59,819 nucleotides of DNA from CAZOKZ01 sp964580585 (GTDB lineage Bacteria > Sumerlaeota > Sumerlaeia > SLMS01 > JAHLLQ01): NCBI GenBank assembly GCA_964580585.1, contig CAZOKZ010000023.1:1-59819 (forward strand), given 5' to 3'. The notes beneath the pieces are model-generated. The model was not told the origin of the DNA. It saw nothing but the letters and a program-made list of their open reading frames with translations, and ran no database searches. Position 1 is the stretch's first letter; the number at the start of each line of letters is the position of its first letter. The position numbers and the translations under genes are program-made. This document shows positions 17,441 to 25,335 of the stretch, piece after piece.

Positions 17441-18286
17441 TTAGAAGGCGAAATGATCTGGGCCATAGATTAGCGTTGCGCCAAGGTGGCCTGCCAAACC
17501 TGTGAGTAATGCAGCAACAAGAAGTATACCAATGTAAATCTGATAGAACTTAACGTTGTTTTTGCGTGCCGATATTTCACTAAGAATGGCGCAACCGATA
17601 AGAAGGATACTCGCGGTTGTTCCAACCCACCGATGCAACGTCAAAGTCTGAGCAAGTGTGGGATAGTTTGAAAATGCTGCCGCTGCCCATCCCAACGGAG
17701 CTGCCACCAATGCAGCGAGCGCTGCAACAACGATGCTAAACCTACCTGCCGCACGAAACAATTCACCCTTAGTGAAATAAAATAATAACTCTGCCAACAA
17801 AGCCGTAATGCCAAGTGCTATTGGGAAGTGAACAAGCACGGGGTGAAACTTGCTTGCATAATTGACGATTTTGGTAATCCCGCCGGATTCGCTGTCCCCG
17901 TGGTCGGTTGCGTGATTGTGTGCGCTGCCATCTTTCTTTGATGCGCTTTCCTCGTGGTTGCCTTCCATTTCATGAAGGCTATTTTGCTGAGATGCAAACT
18001 GGGGAAGATTCCCAATGTATGCTTCCGGGTTTTCCAAAAAATCTTTTCTGCACATATTACAGCAGAGATAAACTTTTTGCCCCTTATATTCCACTGAAAT
18101 CGAAGGGTCGACTTTCTCGTCTGGAATTACGGGGCAATATTCGTTCGTCACTTGCATCTGAGCCGAAGCGTTCCCGTGTACCGCATGATCGTGTTCTTCG
18201 TCCGCTACGGCAGAATTCCCAATGAATAACGAACTAAGAAGAACTAAGAACGCGATCAATGGAGTTGATTTAATAAACGGGGGCAT
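17441..18286 (-). CDS. TRASH/YHS-like domain plus DUF2231 membrane protein
   Basis: 281 aa from ATG18286, which has AAGGAG upstream. Signal peptide (about 1-30), a periplasmic metal-binding TRASH-like segment (NEYCPVIPDEKVD ... YLCCNMCRKDFLENPEAY), a His/Ser-rich linker, then four membrane helices with the DUF2231 signatures HPVLVHFPIALG, APLGWAAA, LHRWVGT and GHLGATLIYG. DUF2231 proteins are often near metal or electron-transfer genes; this fusion presumably binds metal in the periplasm beside the copper ATPase. The specific role is unknown. Confidence 0.72.
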   Translation of the reverse strand: MPPFIKSTPLIAFLVLLSSLFIGNSAVADEEHDHAVHGNASAQMQVTNEYCPVIPDEKVDPSISVEYKGQKVYLCCNMCRKDFLENPEAYIGNLPQFASQQNSLHEMEGNHEESASKKDGSAHNHATDHGDSESGGITKIVNYASKFHPVLVHFPIALGITALLAELLFYFTKGELFRAAGRFSIVVAALAALVAAPLGWAAAAFSNYPTLAQTLTLHRWVGTTASILLIGCAILSEISARKNNVKFYQIYIGILLVAALLTGLAGHLGATLIYGPDHFAF

Positions 18287-18312
18287 GATGAACTCCTTAT
18301 ATGTTATGGACA

Positions 18313-18340
18313 CGCCTCCCGTAGATGAAATCGGGAGGCG
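18313..18340. repeat. Intergenic inverted repeat between two metal-binding protein genes
   Basis: Perfect 9-bp arms CGCCTCCCG/CGGGAGGCG with a 10-nt loop, 27 bp upstream of the ATG at 18286 on the minus strand. No T-run follows on either strand, so it may be an RNA stability or attenuating hairpin rather than a terminator. Confidence 0.5.
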
Positions 18341-18355
18341 CAAATTTCCAATTAA

Positions 18356-19216
18356 TTAATGATTGTGACCACTATGGTCTTCTTCTTCCATTTTCGAGCT
18401 GTCAGAATGTGATTCATGCCCGTCGCCCATCATGTGTGCGTCTTTGTCCATCATCCCCATATGGCCGCCATGAGATTTCGATGAATCAAGGTTGGCATCA
18501 TGAAGCTTGGACATGAACTGTTGAGGTTCTTTTTCGAACATTTTGATGCAACCCTTGCAGCAGAACTTCACCAATTCCCCATTGTAAACATAGTTGATCG
18601 CTTCGCCCATTTCACCACCAAATTTCTCCGCGCTTACAACACAGGTTTCCATGGGATACGATGCGGATTGATTTTCGATAACAGCATGATCGAGCTTTGA
18701 GATGTAGGTTTTCGGATCACTCTGGAGAGCGGCAATACTGGTTTCACTTGAGAGAAGAAAGAGTCGGTTGGCGATTACAGCTTTGACAGCTTGAGATCGA
18801 TCTACAGGAAGCTTTTTGTCGGGCTGAACAATATCATAGTCCAGTGGGTAGTTAGCAAATTGTTGTTCTGCAATTTGCGCGTCCACTTTTTCCATTGATT
18901 TGGAAAGATTACTTTCAAACTTTGAAACGCAACCTTTACAGCAAAAGCGAATTTCTCGACCGTCATATATTTTAATTATTGGATCGCCCATTTCGCCCAA
19001 TTTTCCACCCGAAATAGGACATGTACCCAAAGGATAAACATCGCCTATGCGTGTCGCGTTTGTGGGTTTACTCGTAAGCTGCTCGGCATGGGAAGCGTGA
19101 TTGTCATGTTTTTTATCTCCCTGAGAAAGACCAACGGTTGGTGCTAGCAGTATTGAGGCTGAAAATACCGTAACGGCCACGGAAGTAGAAAGGATAGGAT
19201 ATTTACGAAAAATCAT
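18356..19216 (-). CDS. Periplasmic protein with two TRASH/YHS-like metal-binding domains
   Basis: 286 aa. Signal peptide to about residue 31 (SASILLAPTVGLSQG). Two similar modules: GTCPISGGKLGEMGDPI...RFCCKGCVSKFE (about 64-105) and ETCVVSAEKFGGEMGEAI...KFCCKGCIKMFEKEPQQF (about 190-235). Each has a single Cys, then the CCKGC pair, as in TRASH domains that bind Cu, Zn or Hg. The C-terminus is a His/Met-rich tail (GGHMGMMDKDAHMMGDGH) typical of periplasmic copper binding. Probably a periplasmic metal buffer or sensor. It lies downstream of the two-component system. Confidence 0.72.
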   Translation of the reverse strand: MIFRKYPILSTSVAVTVFSASILLAPTVGLSQGDKKHDNHASHAEQLTSKPTNATRIGDVYPLGTCPISGGKLGEMGDPIIKIYDGREIRFCCKGCVSKFESNLSKSMEKVDAQIAEQQFANYPLDYDIVQPDKKLPVDRSQAVKAVIANRLFLLSSETSIAALQSDPKTYISKLDHAVIENQSASYPMETCVVSAEKFGGEMGEAINYVYNGELVKFCCKGCIKMFEKEPQQFMSKLHDANLDSSKSHGGHMGMMDKDAHMMGDGHESHSDSSKMEEEDHSGHNH

Positions 19217-19428
19217 CTGAATGGCTCCATGAATGTAATCTTTTGGTGAGACAAAAGTCTCCCAGTGCTATTTGAAGAGAGCGAGAGGCAAGCCAGTCAT
19301 GAGGACATTCAGCGATTGGGCAATAAGATCAATGTTTAGAAAGGTCTTTGATGTAAAAGATGATGGCAAATAAGATGCTGGTAAAGTCTTTTGCTGCAAA
19401 TACAACAGGCGGTATTGATGCGAATGCT

Positions 19429-20601
19429 TCAGTTATTTATGATCGGAAGTTTTATCTCGAAACGATTCAGTGGTTGGTGCTCTCGGTTGAGGATAATTGA
19501 CCCACCATTTGCAGTCAGAATTCTATCTACGATCGATAATCCAAGACCGCTGCCTTTTTCCTTGGAGCTAAAGAATGGATCGAATATTCGATCCGCAAGT
19601 TCAGCTGGAATTCCCGGACCAGAATCTTCGATGGAAACAATAAGAATATCTTCATGGGCAGACATTTCTATTTGAATCGAACCGTGTATTCCAATTGCCT
19701 CCATGGCGTTCAGCAGCAGGTTTAGGAAAACTTGCTGAAGATGTGTTGTACTCATAGCGACTGTCTTATTGCGCACATCGTTTTTTACACCCATATCGAT
19801 ACCAATAACCTGTCGAAGTAACTGCGGGTGGAGCAAATCGATTGTGCGAGCCAAAACCTCATTTGGGCTGCAAACCGCTGGCTCGGATTCATCATTCAGT
19901 TTTTCATTTTCCGAATCCCTCGCAAATCGTAAAAATTCTGAAAGGATATGATCGAGGCGATCAACCTCTTGCTGGATAATTTCGACAAAATTCAAATCGC
20001 CCTCTTGTGGGTTCGTGCAAGATTCGCATCCACAATCCGCGAGCATTTCCGCCGATGTTTTAATTGACCCTAAAGGGTTTCTAATCTCATGGGCAAGCCC
20101 AGCACTGAGGCTTCCCAAGGCGGCAAGTCTATCCGCCCGCCGCATTTCTTCTTCAACCTTAAATAGCTCTCTCGTTTTATCCCTTAACGATTGAAGCGCA
20201 GCCTCTTTCTCCTCGCGAGACTTTCGTTCGGCCTCATAAGCAACTTCCTTTTCTTCGTGAGCTTTATGCTCCGCTTCGAATGCTTTTTTTTCTTTGTTCG
20301 ACAGATATCCACATAAACCACCAATAACATGATACATTGTCATCTCGCTGGCTTGAAAGACAAAAGTATAGGGTCCATACCAGCCGTGTCGCGCATGGGG
20401 AAGGTATGCAAGTGTCACAAGAAATGCCGTGATCAGACCACCACGAACTCCAAACCACAATCCGGCCAGAACAATTGGAACATAGTAAACGCGTTGCAAA
20501 ATATCGTGCACGCTTCCAGCGTGAGGATCCACCACATAGTGGCTAATCGTGATCGCTAAAGCGATGAAAGTTATGGTGGATATTTTTGCAGTTGTTTTCA
20601 T
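19429..20601 (-). CDS. Membrane histidine kinase with a Cys-rich DHp loop
   Basis: 390 aa. Four membrane helices in residues 1-101 (no periplasmic sensor domain of size), a charged coiled coil (about 102-155), HisKA with H171 in LAHEIRNPLGSIKTS, and HATPase_c with NLLLNAMEA (294-302), DSGPGIP and GSGLGLSIV. This is a ZraS/AtoS-like kinase. Odd feature: directly after the phosphorylation helix is CGCESC at 190-195, which could bind metal in the cytoplasmic dimerisation hairpin. The start overlaps the stop of the response regulator by 4 bp, so the pair is translationally coupled. About 210 bp without a gene separates it from the next gene downstream. Confidence 0.88.
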   Translation of the reverse strand: MKTTAKISTITFIALAITISHYVVDPHAGSVHDILQRVYYVPIVLAGLWFGVRGGLITAFLVTLAYLPHARHGWYGPYTFVFQASEMTMYHVIGGLCGYLSNKEKKAFEAEHKAHEEKEVAYEAERKSREEKEAALQSLRDKTRELFKVEEEMRRADRLAALGSLSAGLAHEIRNPLGSIKTSAEMLADCGCESCTNPQEGDLNFVEIIQQEVDRLDHILSEFLRFARDSENEKLNDESEPAVCSPNEVLARTIDLLHPQLLRQVIGIDMGVKNDVRNKTVAMSTTHLQQVFLNLLLNAMEAIGIHGSIQIEMSAHEDILIVSIEDSGPGIPAELADRIFDPFFSSKEKGSGLGLSIVDRILTANGGSIILNREHQPLNRFEIKLPIINN

Positions 20602-22004
20602 TTTACTTTGCGCTTCTCTTTTTCACCATAGGTAGGAATCAGGTTGAATTTCTGGAGCCGGTAGATGAATGCCTGACGATGAAGCCCAAGAAGTTCAGCA
20701 CCTTTCGTCTGATTTTCCCCTGACTGTCTCCATGCTGCTTCCAACAAACGTTTTTCAATTCTCTCAAAAGAAACCCCCGTTTCGGGTATCTTTAGCGGAC
20801 GGTCGCCCCATAAATTTTCTTCAAATCCACACGCTGATTCCTTGATGATTGGCGGCAAGTCCAACTTATTTAAATTTTCCAACCGTGGGCGAAGCGCACA
20901 CGCTCTTGCAATTACATTTTCTAATTCGCGAACGTTACCCGGCCAATCGTGAGTTCGAAGGTTTTCCATTGCATCGCTATCGATTCCCGCACCGGGCGAA
21001 CCATACTTTGCCAGAAAATGTTTCGAAAGTACTTCTATATCTTCTGCTCGAATCCGCAGTGGCGGCAAATCGACAACCACCACGGCCAAACGATAAAATA
21101 AATCCTGACGAAATGAACCTTCCTTAACACGTTGCTCCAGCGGTTGATTTGTTGCGGCCACGACACGCACATTCACTTTGCGCGGCGAATTTTCACCAAT
21201 CGGTGTGACCTCGCCTTCTTGTAACGCACGAAGCAGTTTGGCCTGAAGCGCTTGTGGCATGTCGCCAATTTCATCGAGAAACAGTGTCCCGTTATTAGCC
21301 GCTTCAAATTTTCCAATGTGATCTGTATTGGCACCAGTGAATGATCCCTTGCGATGACCAAAAAGTTCGGATTCTAAAAGTTCGCTGGGAATCGCCGCAC
21401 AGTTCATCACCACAAACTGTCCAGAGAGCGAACGTGGCCCATCGAAGTGAAGCGCTCGCGCGGCAAGTTCCTTGCCCGTCCCCGATTCCCCTCTCAGAAG
21501 CACGGGAACCTCGGATTCGGCTAACTTCGTAATCGTGTTTCTCAAATCGCGTATATGGTTAGAAGTACCTATTAAGCGATCGACCGCTTGCCCAGAGGCT
21601 AGTTGGAGGCGAAGGCTTCGATTTTCTCGTTTTAACAACTCCTCACTCTCGATACGCTTAAGTGCGTGTCTTAATTCCTCACGGTTGACGGGCTTTGTCA
21701 AATAATCGACGGCACCCGCGCGCATGGCTTCCACGGCGGTTTCCACCGAACCAAAAGCGGTCAAGACAATGACGGGAATATCGTTGCCGATTTCCTGCTT
21801 GGCTTTGAGGAAAGCGATACCATCCATCACCGGCATCTTCAAATCACAAAGCACAACATCGGGGCAAAACTCACCTAGTTTTGAAATCCCCTCTTTACCG
21901 TTTTTCGCCATTTCCACTTCATAACCGTCTTTTCGCAGAGCAAAGGCAGTCACACTGCGAAAATTGTCATCGTCATCAATGAAGAGCATCTTCATACCGG
22001 GCAT
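20598..22004 (-). CDS. NtrC-family sigma-54-dependent response regulator
   Basis: 468 aa. Receiver domain (phospho-acceptor D54 in VVLCDLKMP with this start), AAA+ domain with Walker A GESGTGKE, the sigma-54 contact loop GSFTGA, Walker B GTLFLDEIGD and the arginine-finger region DLFYRLAVV, then a Fis-type HTH (QTKGAELLGLHRQAFIYRLQKF). The frame is open to 22022, but ATG22004 has AAAGGAAG at the right distance and puts the phospho-aspartate at 54. It activates sigma-54 promoters when phosphorylated by the adjacent kinase, presumably for the metal genes around it. Confidence 0.9.
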   Translation of the reverse strand: MPGMKMLFIDDDDNFRSVTAFALRKDGYEVEMAKNGKEGISKLGEFCPDVVLCDLKMPVMDGIAFLKAKQEIGNDIPVIVLTAFGSVETAVEAMRAGAVDYLTKPVNREELRHALKRIESEELLKRENRSLRLQLASGQAVDRLIGTSNHIRDLRNTITKLAESEVPVLLRGESGTGKELAARALHFDGPRSLSGQFVVMNCAAIPSELLESELFGHRKGSFTGANTDHIGKFEAANNGTLFLDEIGDMPQALQAKLLRALQEGEVTPIGENSPRKVNVRVVAATNQPLEQRVKEGSFRQDLFYRLAVVVVDLPPLRIRAEDIEVLSKHFLAKYGSPGAGIDSDAMENLRTHDWPGNVRELENVIARACALRPRLENLNKLDLPPIIKESACGFEENLWGDRPLKIPETGVSFERIEKRLLEAAWRQSGENQTKGAELLGLHRQAFIYRLQKFNLIPTYGEKEKRKVK

Positions 22005-22061
22005 TCTTTTTCTTCCTTTCATTCCCTGATGAGACTATTGAGCATATCCGATCATACAGTC

Positions 22062-22577
22062 TCAAGAAGGCTCATCTCTTCCACTTTTCTGAGCTTGTGC
22101 TATACGTTGGCGCACTTTATCGCGACATTCTGGACAAATGCCATGAGTTTCCTTCACCCCACGCTTTTGAAGATACTTGTCGAGCCGTTCCCACACGGCA
22201 GGCTCTTCGCCATCGCCATCTTGCGTTCTGATACGGCCACACCAGGCGCAAATAGGGACGATGCCCTCCAGCAACGTAATTCTATTGAGTAAAAACCCAA
22301 GAGCGCTTCCCAGTACAGCGCCAAGCGAACCATACCATATCCACATCGGCCACATTTCCAGTTTGAAAGAGTGAGCGACCGCACTCACACCCGTTTCCTT
22401 GACCGCTTCATGTGTATATCCAAATACCAACATGGAAAATGGATGAAGGAAAACAATTCCAATTAATATCCCAACACCTGCTAAAGTAAATATGCGAAAC
22501 TTGGAACTGCCAATTTCTTCCAAAAATCTCCTAAACCAAAAAGGAAGCGGCACCCTATATTGTAGACTCGATTTCAT
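22062..22577 (-). CDS. Membrane protein with a C-terminal cysteine metal-binding motif
   Basis: 171 aa. Two to three membrane helices (about 28-52 and 78-97), then IVPICAWCGRIRT (C110, C113) and THGICPECRDKV (C148, C151), with WERLDKYLQKRG between. The cytoplasmic module strongly resembles the CxxC...HGICPEC segment found at the ends of some PAS-containing kinases and other signalling proteins, where it probably holds a zinc. It is upstream of the response regulator in the same direction (57 bp), so it may be a sensor accessory. CAGGAG precedes the start. Confidence 0.6.
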   Translation of the reverse strand: MKSSLQYRVPLPFWFRRFLEEIGSSKFRIFTLAGVGILIGIVFLHPFSMLVFGYTHEAVKETGVSAVAHSFKLEMWPMWIWYGSLGAVLGSALGFLLNRITLLEGIVPICAWCGRIRTQDGDGEEPAVWERLDKYLQKRGVKETHGICPECRDKVRQRIAQAQKSGRDEPS

Positions 22578-23074
22578 GACGGAGGCTCCTGGCTTTGATT
22601 TGCAGAGGCAACAAACTGCTCCCTATGGTGCAGTGCGCAATGATTGCGCCCAAGTGGACAAACAAGCTAAACGTAATGATCTCATTTGTTTACGTGTGCA
22701 TTACGTTGACTTGCTCGACCCTTTGATTGAAATGCAGCAAGGACGGCGGTGAATTTGAAGCAGCGCGCCGTGTGATCGCTCATAAGTGTCTACCAGAAAT
22801 TGGATAAACGATAAAGAGCACAACCAATATGACCTTTCGCCATTGGGAACGACACAACTACGGTAAATCCATTTTGTAACCCTATTGGCGCGAGGTGACT
22901 ACACCCGTGGCAATTCGCCCATAATATTTAACAAACTGCCGTTTCTCGATTGGGGAGATCGAAAACCCCTCTGGATGCAGTACCTCGACTTCTTAGGTCC
23001 GGAATCAAGTTTCGCTCCGGTTTTTGAGGGAAAACTTTCAGATTTTTAAGTCTTCACAATACCAAGGATAAATT
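22578..23074 (-). promoter_or_regulatory. Intergenic regulatory region upstream of the two-component cluster
   Basis: No gene seen. It carries two strong inverted repeats: GCGCAAT-G-ATTGCGC at 22635-22649 and AACGTAATG/CATTACGTT at 22670-22678 and 22699-22707. On the minus strand the first also contains a GG-N10-GC spacing with TTGC, reminiscent of a -24/-12 promoter for sigma-54. These would suit autoregulation by the NtrC-type regulator, but the assignment is tentative. Confidence 0.4.
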
Positions 23075-23710
23075 TTACGATAATTTTGGAATGAAGCGTG
23101 GAGTTTTCGCAACATACGCCTCATATTCGGAACCCATTTCTTTCATGACTTCAGCCTCTTCTCGTTTAGCGAGTTTGATATACATCCAAACAAGGATCGG
23201 GAACATTAGAAGCGTCAAAATGGTCGGCCACATCAGTAAAAATCCAAACATAATCAGCGTGAAGCCAACATATTGCGGATGCCGGATTCGGCCATATGGT
23301 CCCGTCGCTGCAAGTGTCTTCGTCTGTTGAGCGTGAAGAAGTACTTTCCAGGCAGAAGCCAATAGCAAAAATCCTCCAAAGATAAATAGATTCGATGCAA
23401 TATGGATCGGATTGAAATGGGCATTCGATTTGAACCCAAACAATGTCCACCACAGGTGCCCGGAGTCATGCGAGAACAGATTTGCTTCTGGAAATCTGGA
23501 CTGCATCCATCCAGAAAGGAGATAAATGGTCAGCGGAAAACCATACATTTCTGTAAACAAGGCAATAATGAATGCGGACAGTGCTCCGAATGAACGCCAG
23601 TCCCGTTTGCTTTTTGGCTTACTAAAGCTGAACAGGAAAATAATAAAGACTGCTGAATTAATAATCACAAGTGGCCAGAGGCCATATGCAAATCCGTTAC
23701 TGTGGTCCAT
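23075..23710 (-). CDS. Isoprenylcysteine carboxyl methyltransferase-like (ICMT/PEMT) membrane protein
   Basis: 211 aa, five to six hydrophobic segments. The conserved methyltransferase motif is visible: GPYGRIRHPQYVGFTLIMFG then REEAEVMKEMGSEYEAY near the end, as in the phospholipid/isoprenylcysteine methyltransferase family that uses S-adenosylmethionine in the membrane. Members are often found in heavy-metal efflux clusters, but the substrate there is unknown. AGGAG precedes the start at 23710. It probably belongs to the minus-strand transcript coming from the Cus-type operon. Confidence 0.75.
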   Translation of the reverse strand: MDHSNGFAYGLWPLVIINSAVFIIFLFSFSKPKSKRDWRSFGALSAFIIALFTEMYGFPLTIYLLSGWMQSRFPEANLFSHDSGHLWWTLFGFKSNAHFNPIHIASNLFIFGGFLLLASAWKVLLHAQQTKTLAATGPYGRIRHPQYVGFTLIMFGFLLMWPTILTLLMFPILVWMYIKLAKREEAEVMKEMGSEYEAYVAKTPRFIPKLS

Positions 23711-23766
23711 GACAATAGCTCCTAATCAAATCTGCGAATCAAGATTGGGAAGGCACATGCATCAAT

Positions 23767-24042
23767 TTAATGATGAGCGTGATGAGAGGAATCTTCCTGG
23801 GAGTTGTCCGCGTGTTGCCCATGTCCACCATGACCCCCGTGCCCGTGATCATGGTGCATAAATAAGTGCATCAATGGACAGAGAAGAAAGATTGCAAAAG
23901 GCAAGTACTGAAGCGTGTGCTGTAGATGCTGGGTAAGTAGGTAAAAGGCGATAAGGCCAAAAGCTCCACAGATGCCTAGCCACTTGAACCATGGGCGGCT
24001 GCGTGTTTCGGCTTCGATTGGATTGTTACCCGATGTTTCCAT
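23767..24042 (-). CDS. DUF2933 family small His-rich membrane protein
   Basis: 91 aa, two hydrophobic helices (about 22-38 and 46-62) with the typical CPLMHLFMHHDHG motif and a very His/Gly-rich tail (HGGHGGHGQHADN). DUF2933 proteins recur in copper and heavy-metal clusters; the tail probably binds metal. GAGGTG lies upstream of the start. Confidence 0.75.
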   Translation of the reverse strand: METSGNNPIEAETRSRPWFKWLGICGAFGLIAFYLLTQHLQHTLQYLPFAIFLLCPLMHLFMHHDHGHGGHGGHGQHADNSQEDSSHHAHH

Positions 24043-24212
24043 GTCACACCTCGACGAGAGTTATGCCAAAGTGATAAGCATCCATTGTGCCTATCGGGCA
24101 ATAACTCCAAACCATTATGTATCAATGGTTTACGACGAATATGACGGATTTCATGAAGGTTTTTCTTCATATGGAAAGCATGCCATCGAGGAAATGAAGC
24201 AATTGTTGGCTT

Positions 24213-24815
24213 TTACTCATTCTCCCATAGCTTTTCTTTACGAGCAGTCTCATAGAGGGCATCAAACAGTGGTTTCAATATTGGGCATTCAGCAATGATA
24301 GGAGCGTATGTTTCTCGAATTTGATTCTCTGATAATCTTGCTTCTTTCCAAAATCGTCCTCCTGCCGCAACGTTCTGAGCGAGAGTTTGTAAACGATCCA
24401 GTGCCCGCGCGAAGCGGGCTTCTGGCGTCGTGCCGTTTTCTACTTCCAACCAACGCAGAAGCAAACGACTGCTCACAGGGTCGGGGAGATGAGAAAATAG
24501 TTCAGAAGCATCCTGCACCTTGTTGGTATTCGTCGCCTGAGAATTCTCTTTACCGTGAGGTAAGTTTCCATCCAACTCAATTGTGGCAAGTTCCTGAACG
24601 GTCAGCAACTCAAGCACCCGACCAAGGTCGCACTCGAATTCCAGCAGTGGATGAATGGTTATTGCAAACAGGCAAAGATGCCAGCAATGGGCAGACACCG
24701 ATTCGTGCTCAAGACTTTTTGATACATATCCCGAACGTCGAATACGTTTTAATATATCTGCCTGGCTCAAAAAACTTAGTACGCTATTAATCGAATTTTG
24801 TGACAGCATTGTCAT
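24213..24815 (-). CDS. HD-family protein with a degenerate metal site (YfbR-like)
   Basis: 200 aa. Matches the layout of small HD hydrolases (5'-deoxynucleotidase YfbR type): HESVSAHCWHLCLFA around 37-51 supplies the first His, a later ARALDRLQTLAQN supplies the distal Asp. The defining HD pair, expected in LLTVQELATIELDGN (about 70-84), is replaced by Q74-E75, so phosphohydrolase activity is doubtful. It may be a pseudoenzyme or bind a different cofactor. GGAG precedes the start. It lies 4 bp from the preceding gene's stop in the metal operon. Confidence 0.6.
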   Translation of the reverse strand: MTMLSQNSINSVLSFLSQADILKRIRRSGYVSKSLEHESVSAHCWHLCLFAITIHPLLEFECDLGRVLELLTVQELATIELDGNLPHGKENSQATNTNKVQDASELFSHLPDPVSSRLLLRWLEVENGTTPEARFARALDRLQTLAQNVAAGGRFWKEARLSENQIRETYAPIIAECPILKPLFDALYETARKEKLWENE

Positions 24816-24819
24816 AATT

Positions 24820-25335
24820 TTACTCCAATACGGATGATTCGTCTTGCTGGTCGAACCCCGTCCTCAATGTTTCTTCTGCGATCATTCTACCAAAGCGGAG
24901 CTTGACCATTTCCACAACATCGTCTTTTTTAAGGCCTGCTTTTAATTGATCGCTAATGAATCGACGCTCGGCGATTCCTCCATTAGGACTCTCACAAACA
25001 CATGTAGATAAAACCATGTCGCCGCATTCCCCACAACCGCAGTAAAAGAGAGAGGCGATTTCTTGGCTGGTTTCGAAAAATGGGCTGGACTCAAGGCTGG
25101 GGTTGGAACTCGAAGTGGACTGCACCGCTGGGGACGATACTGACATGATCCTATCATCGTCTACGTTTTTTTGAAGGAGTGACGATGCAACAATTCCCAC
25201 AGCAATTAGGGCTCCGGCGATGATAATGGCGCGTGTCACGCTAGAATTCCCTTTAGTAGAAACCCCACTCGCATCGGACGCCATAGGGGCTTTATTTTTG
25301 GGCCTTGTTGAACGAGTACGATTTTTACGAGCCAT
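24820..25335 (-). CDS. Membrane-anchored Cys-rich protein, CcmH/CycL-like
   Basis: 171 aa from ATG25335, which has a strong AAGGAGG; the longer frame to 25452 is rejected. A basic N-terminus, one membrane helix (about 34-53), a Ser-rich linker and then YCGCGECGDMVLSTCVCESP (C99, C101, C104, C112, C114) followed by a helical ISDQLKAGLKKDDVVEMVKLRFG. The cysteine segment plus helix resembles the CcmH/NrfF thiol domain, though with extra cysteines that suggest metal binding. The start overlaps the upstream outer-membrane factor gene by 11 bp. Confidence 0.5.
   Translation of the reverse strand: MARKNRTRSTRPKNKAPMASDASGVSTKGNSSVTRAIIIAGALIAVGIVASSLLQKNVDDDRIMSVSSPAVQSTSSSNPSLESSPFFETSQEIASLFYCGCGECGDMVLSTCVCESPNGGIAERRFISDQLKAGLKKDDVVEMVKLRFGRMIAEETLRTGFDQQDESSVLE

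Noticed and set aside
19281..19300. Sigma-54 promoter upstream of the double-TRASH gene (GG-N10-GC on the minus strand)
   Set aside because: Only the GG/GC spacing matches; the -12 box reads TCGC and the distance to the start is loose, so it is not listed as a feature.
22996..23027. Terminator-like CCGGA/TCCGG hairpin with T5
   Set aside because: The stem is only 5 bp and its direction opposes the flanking genes.
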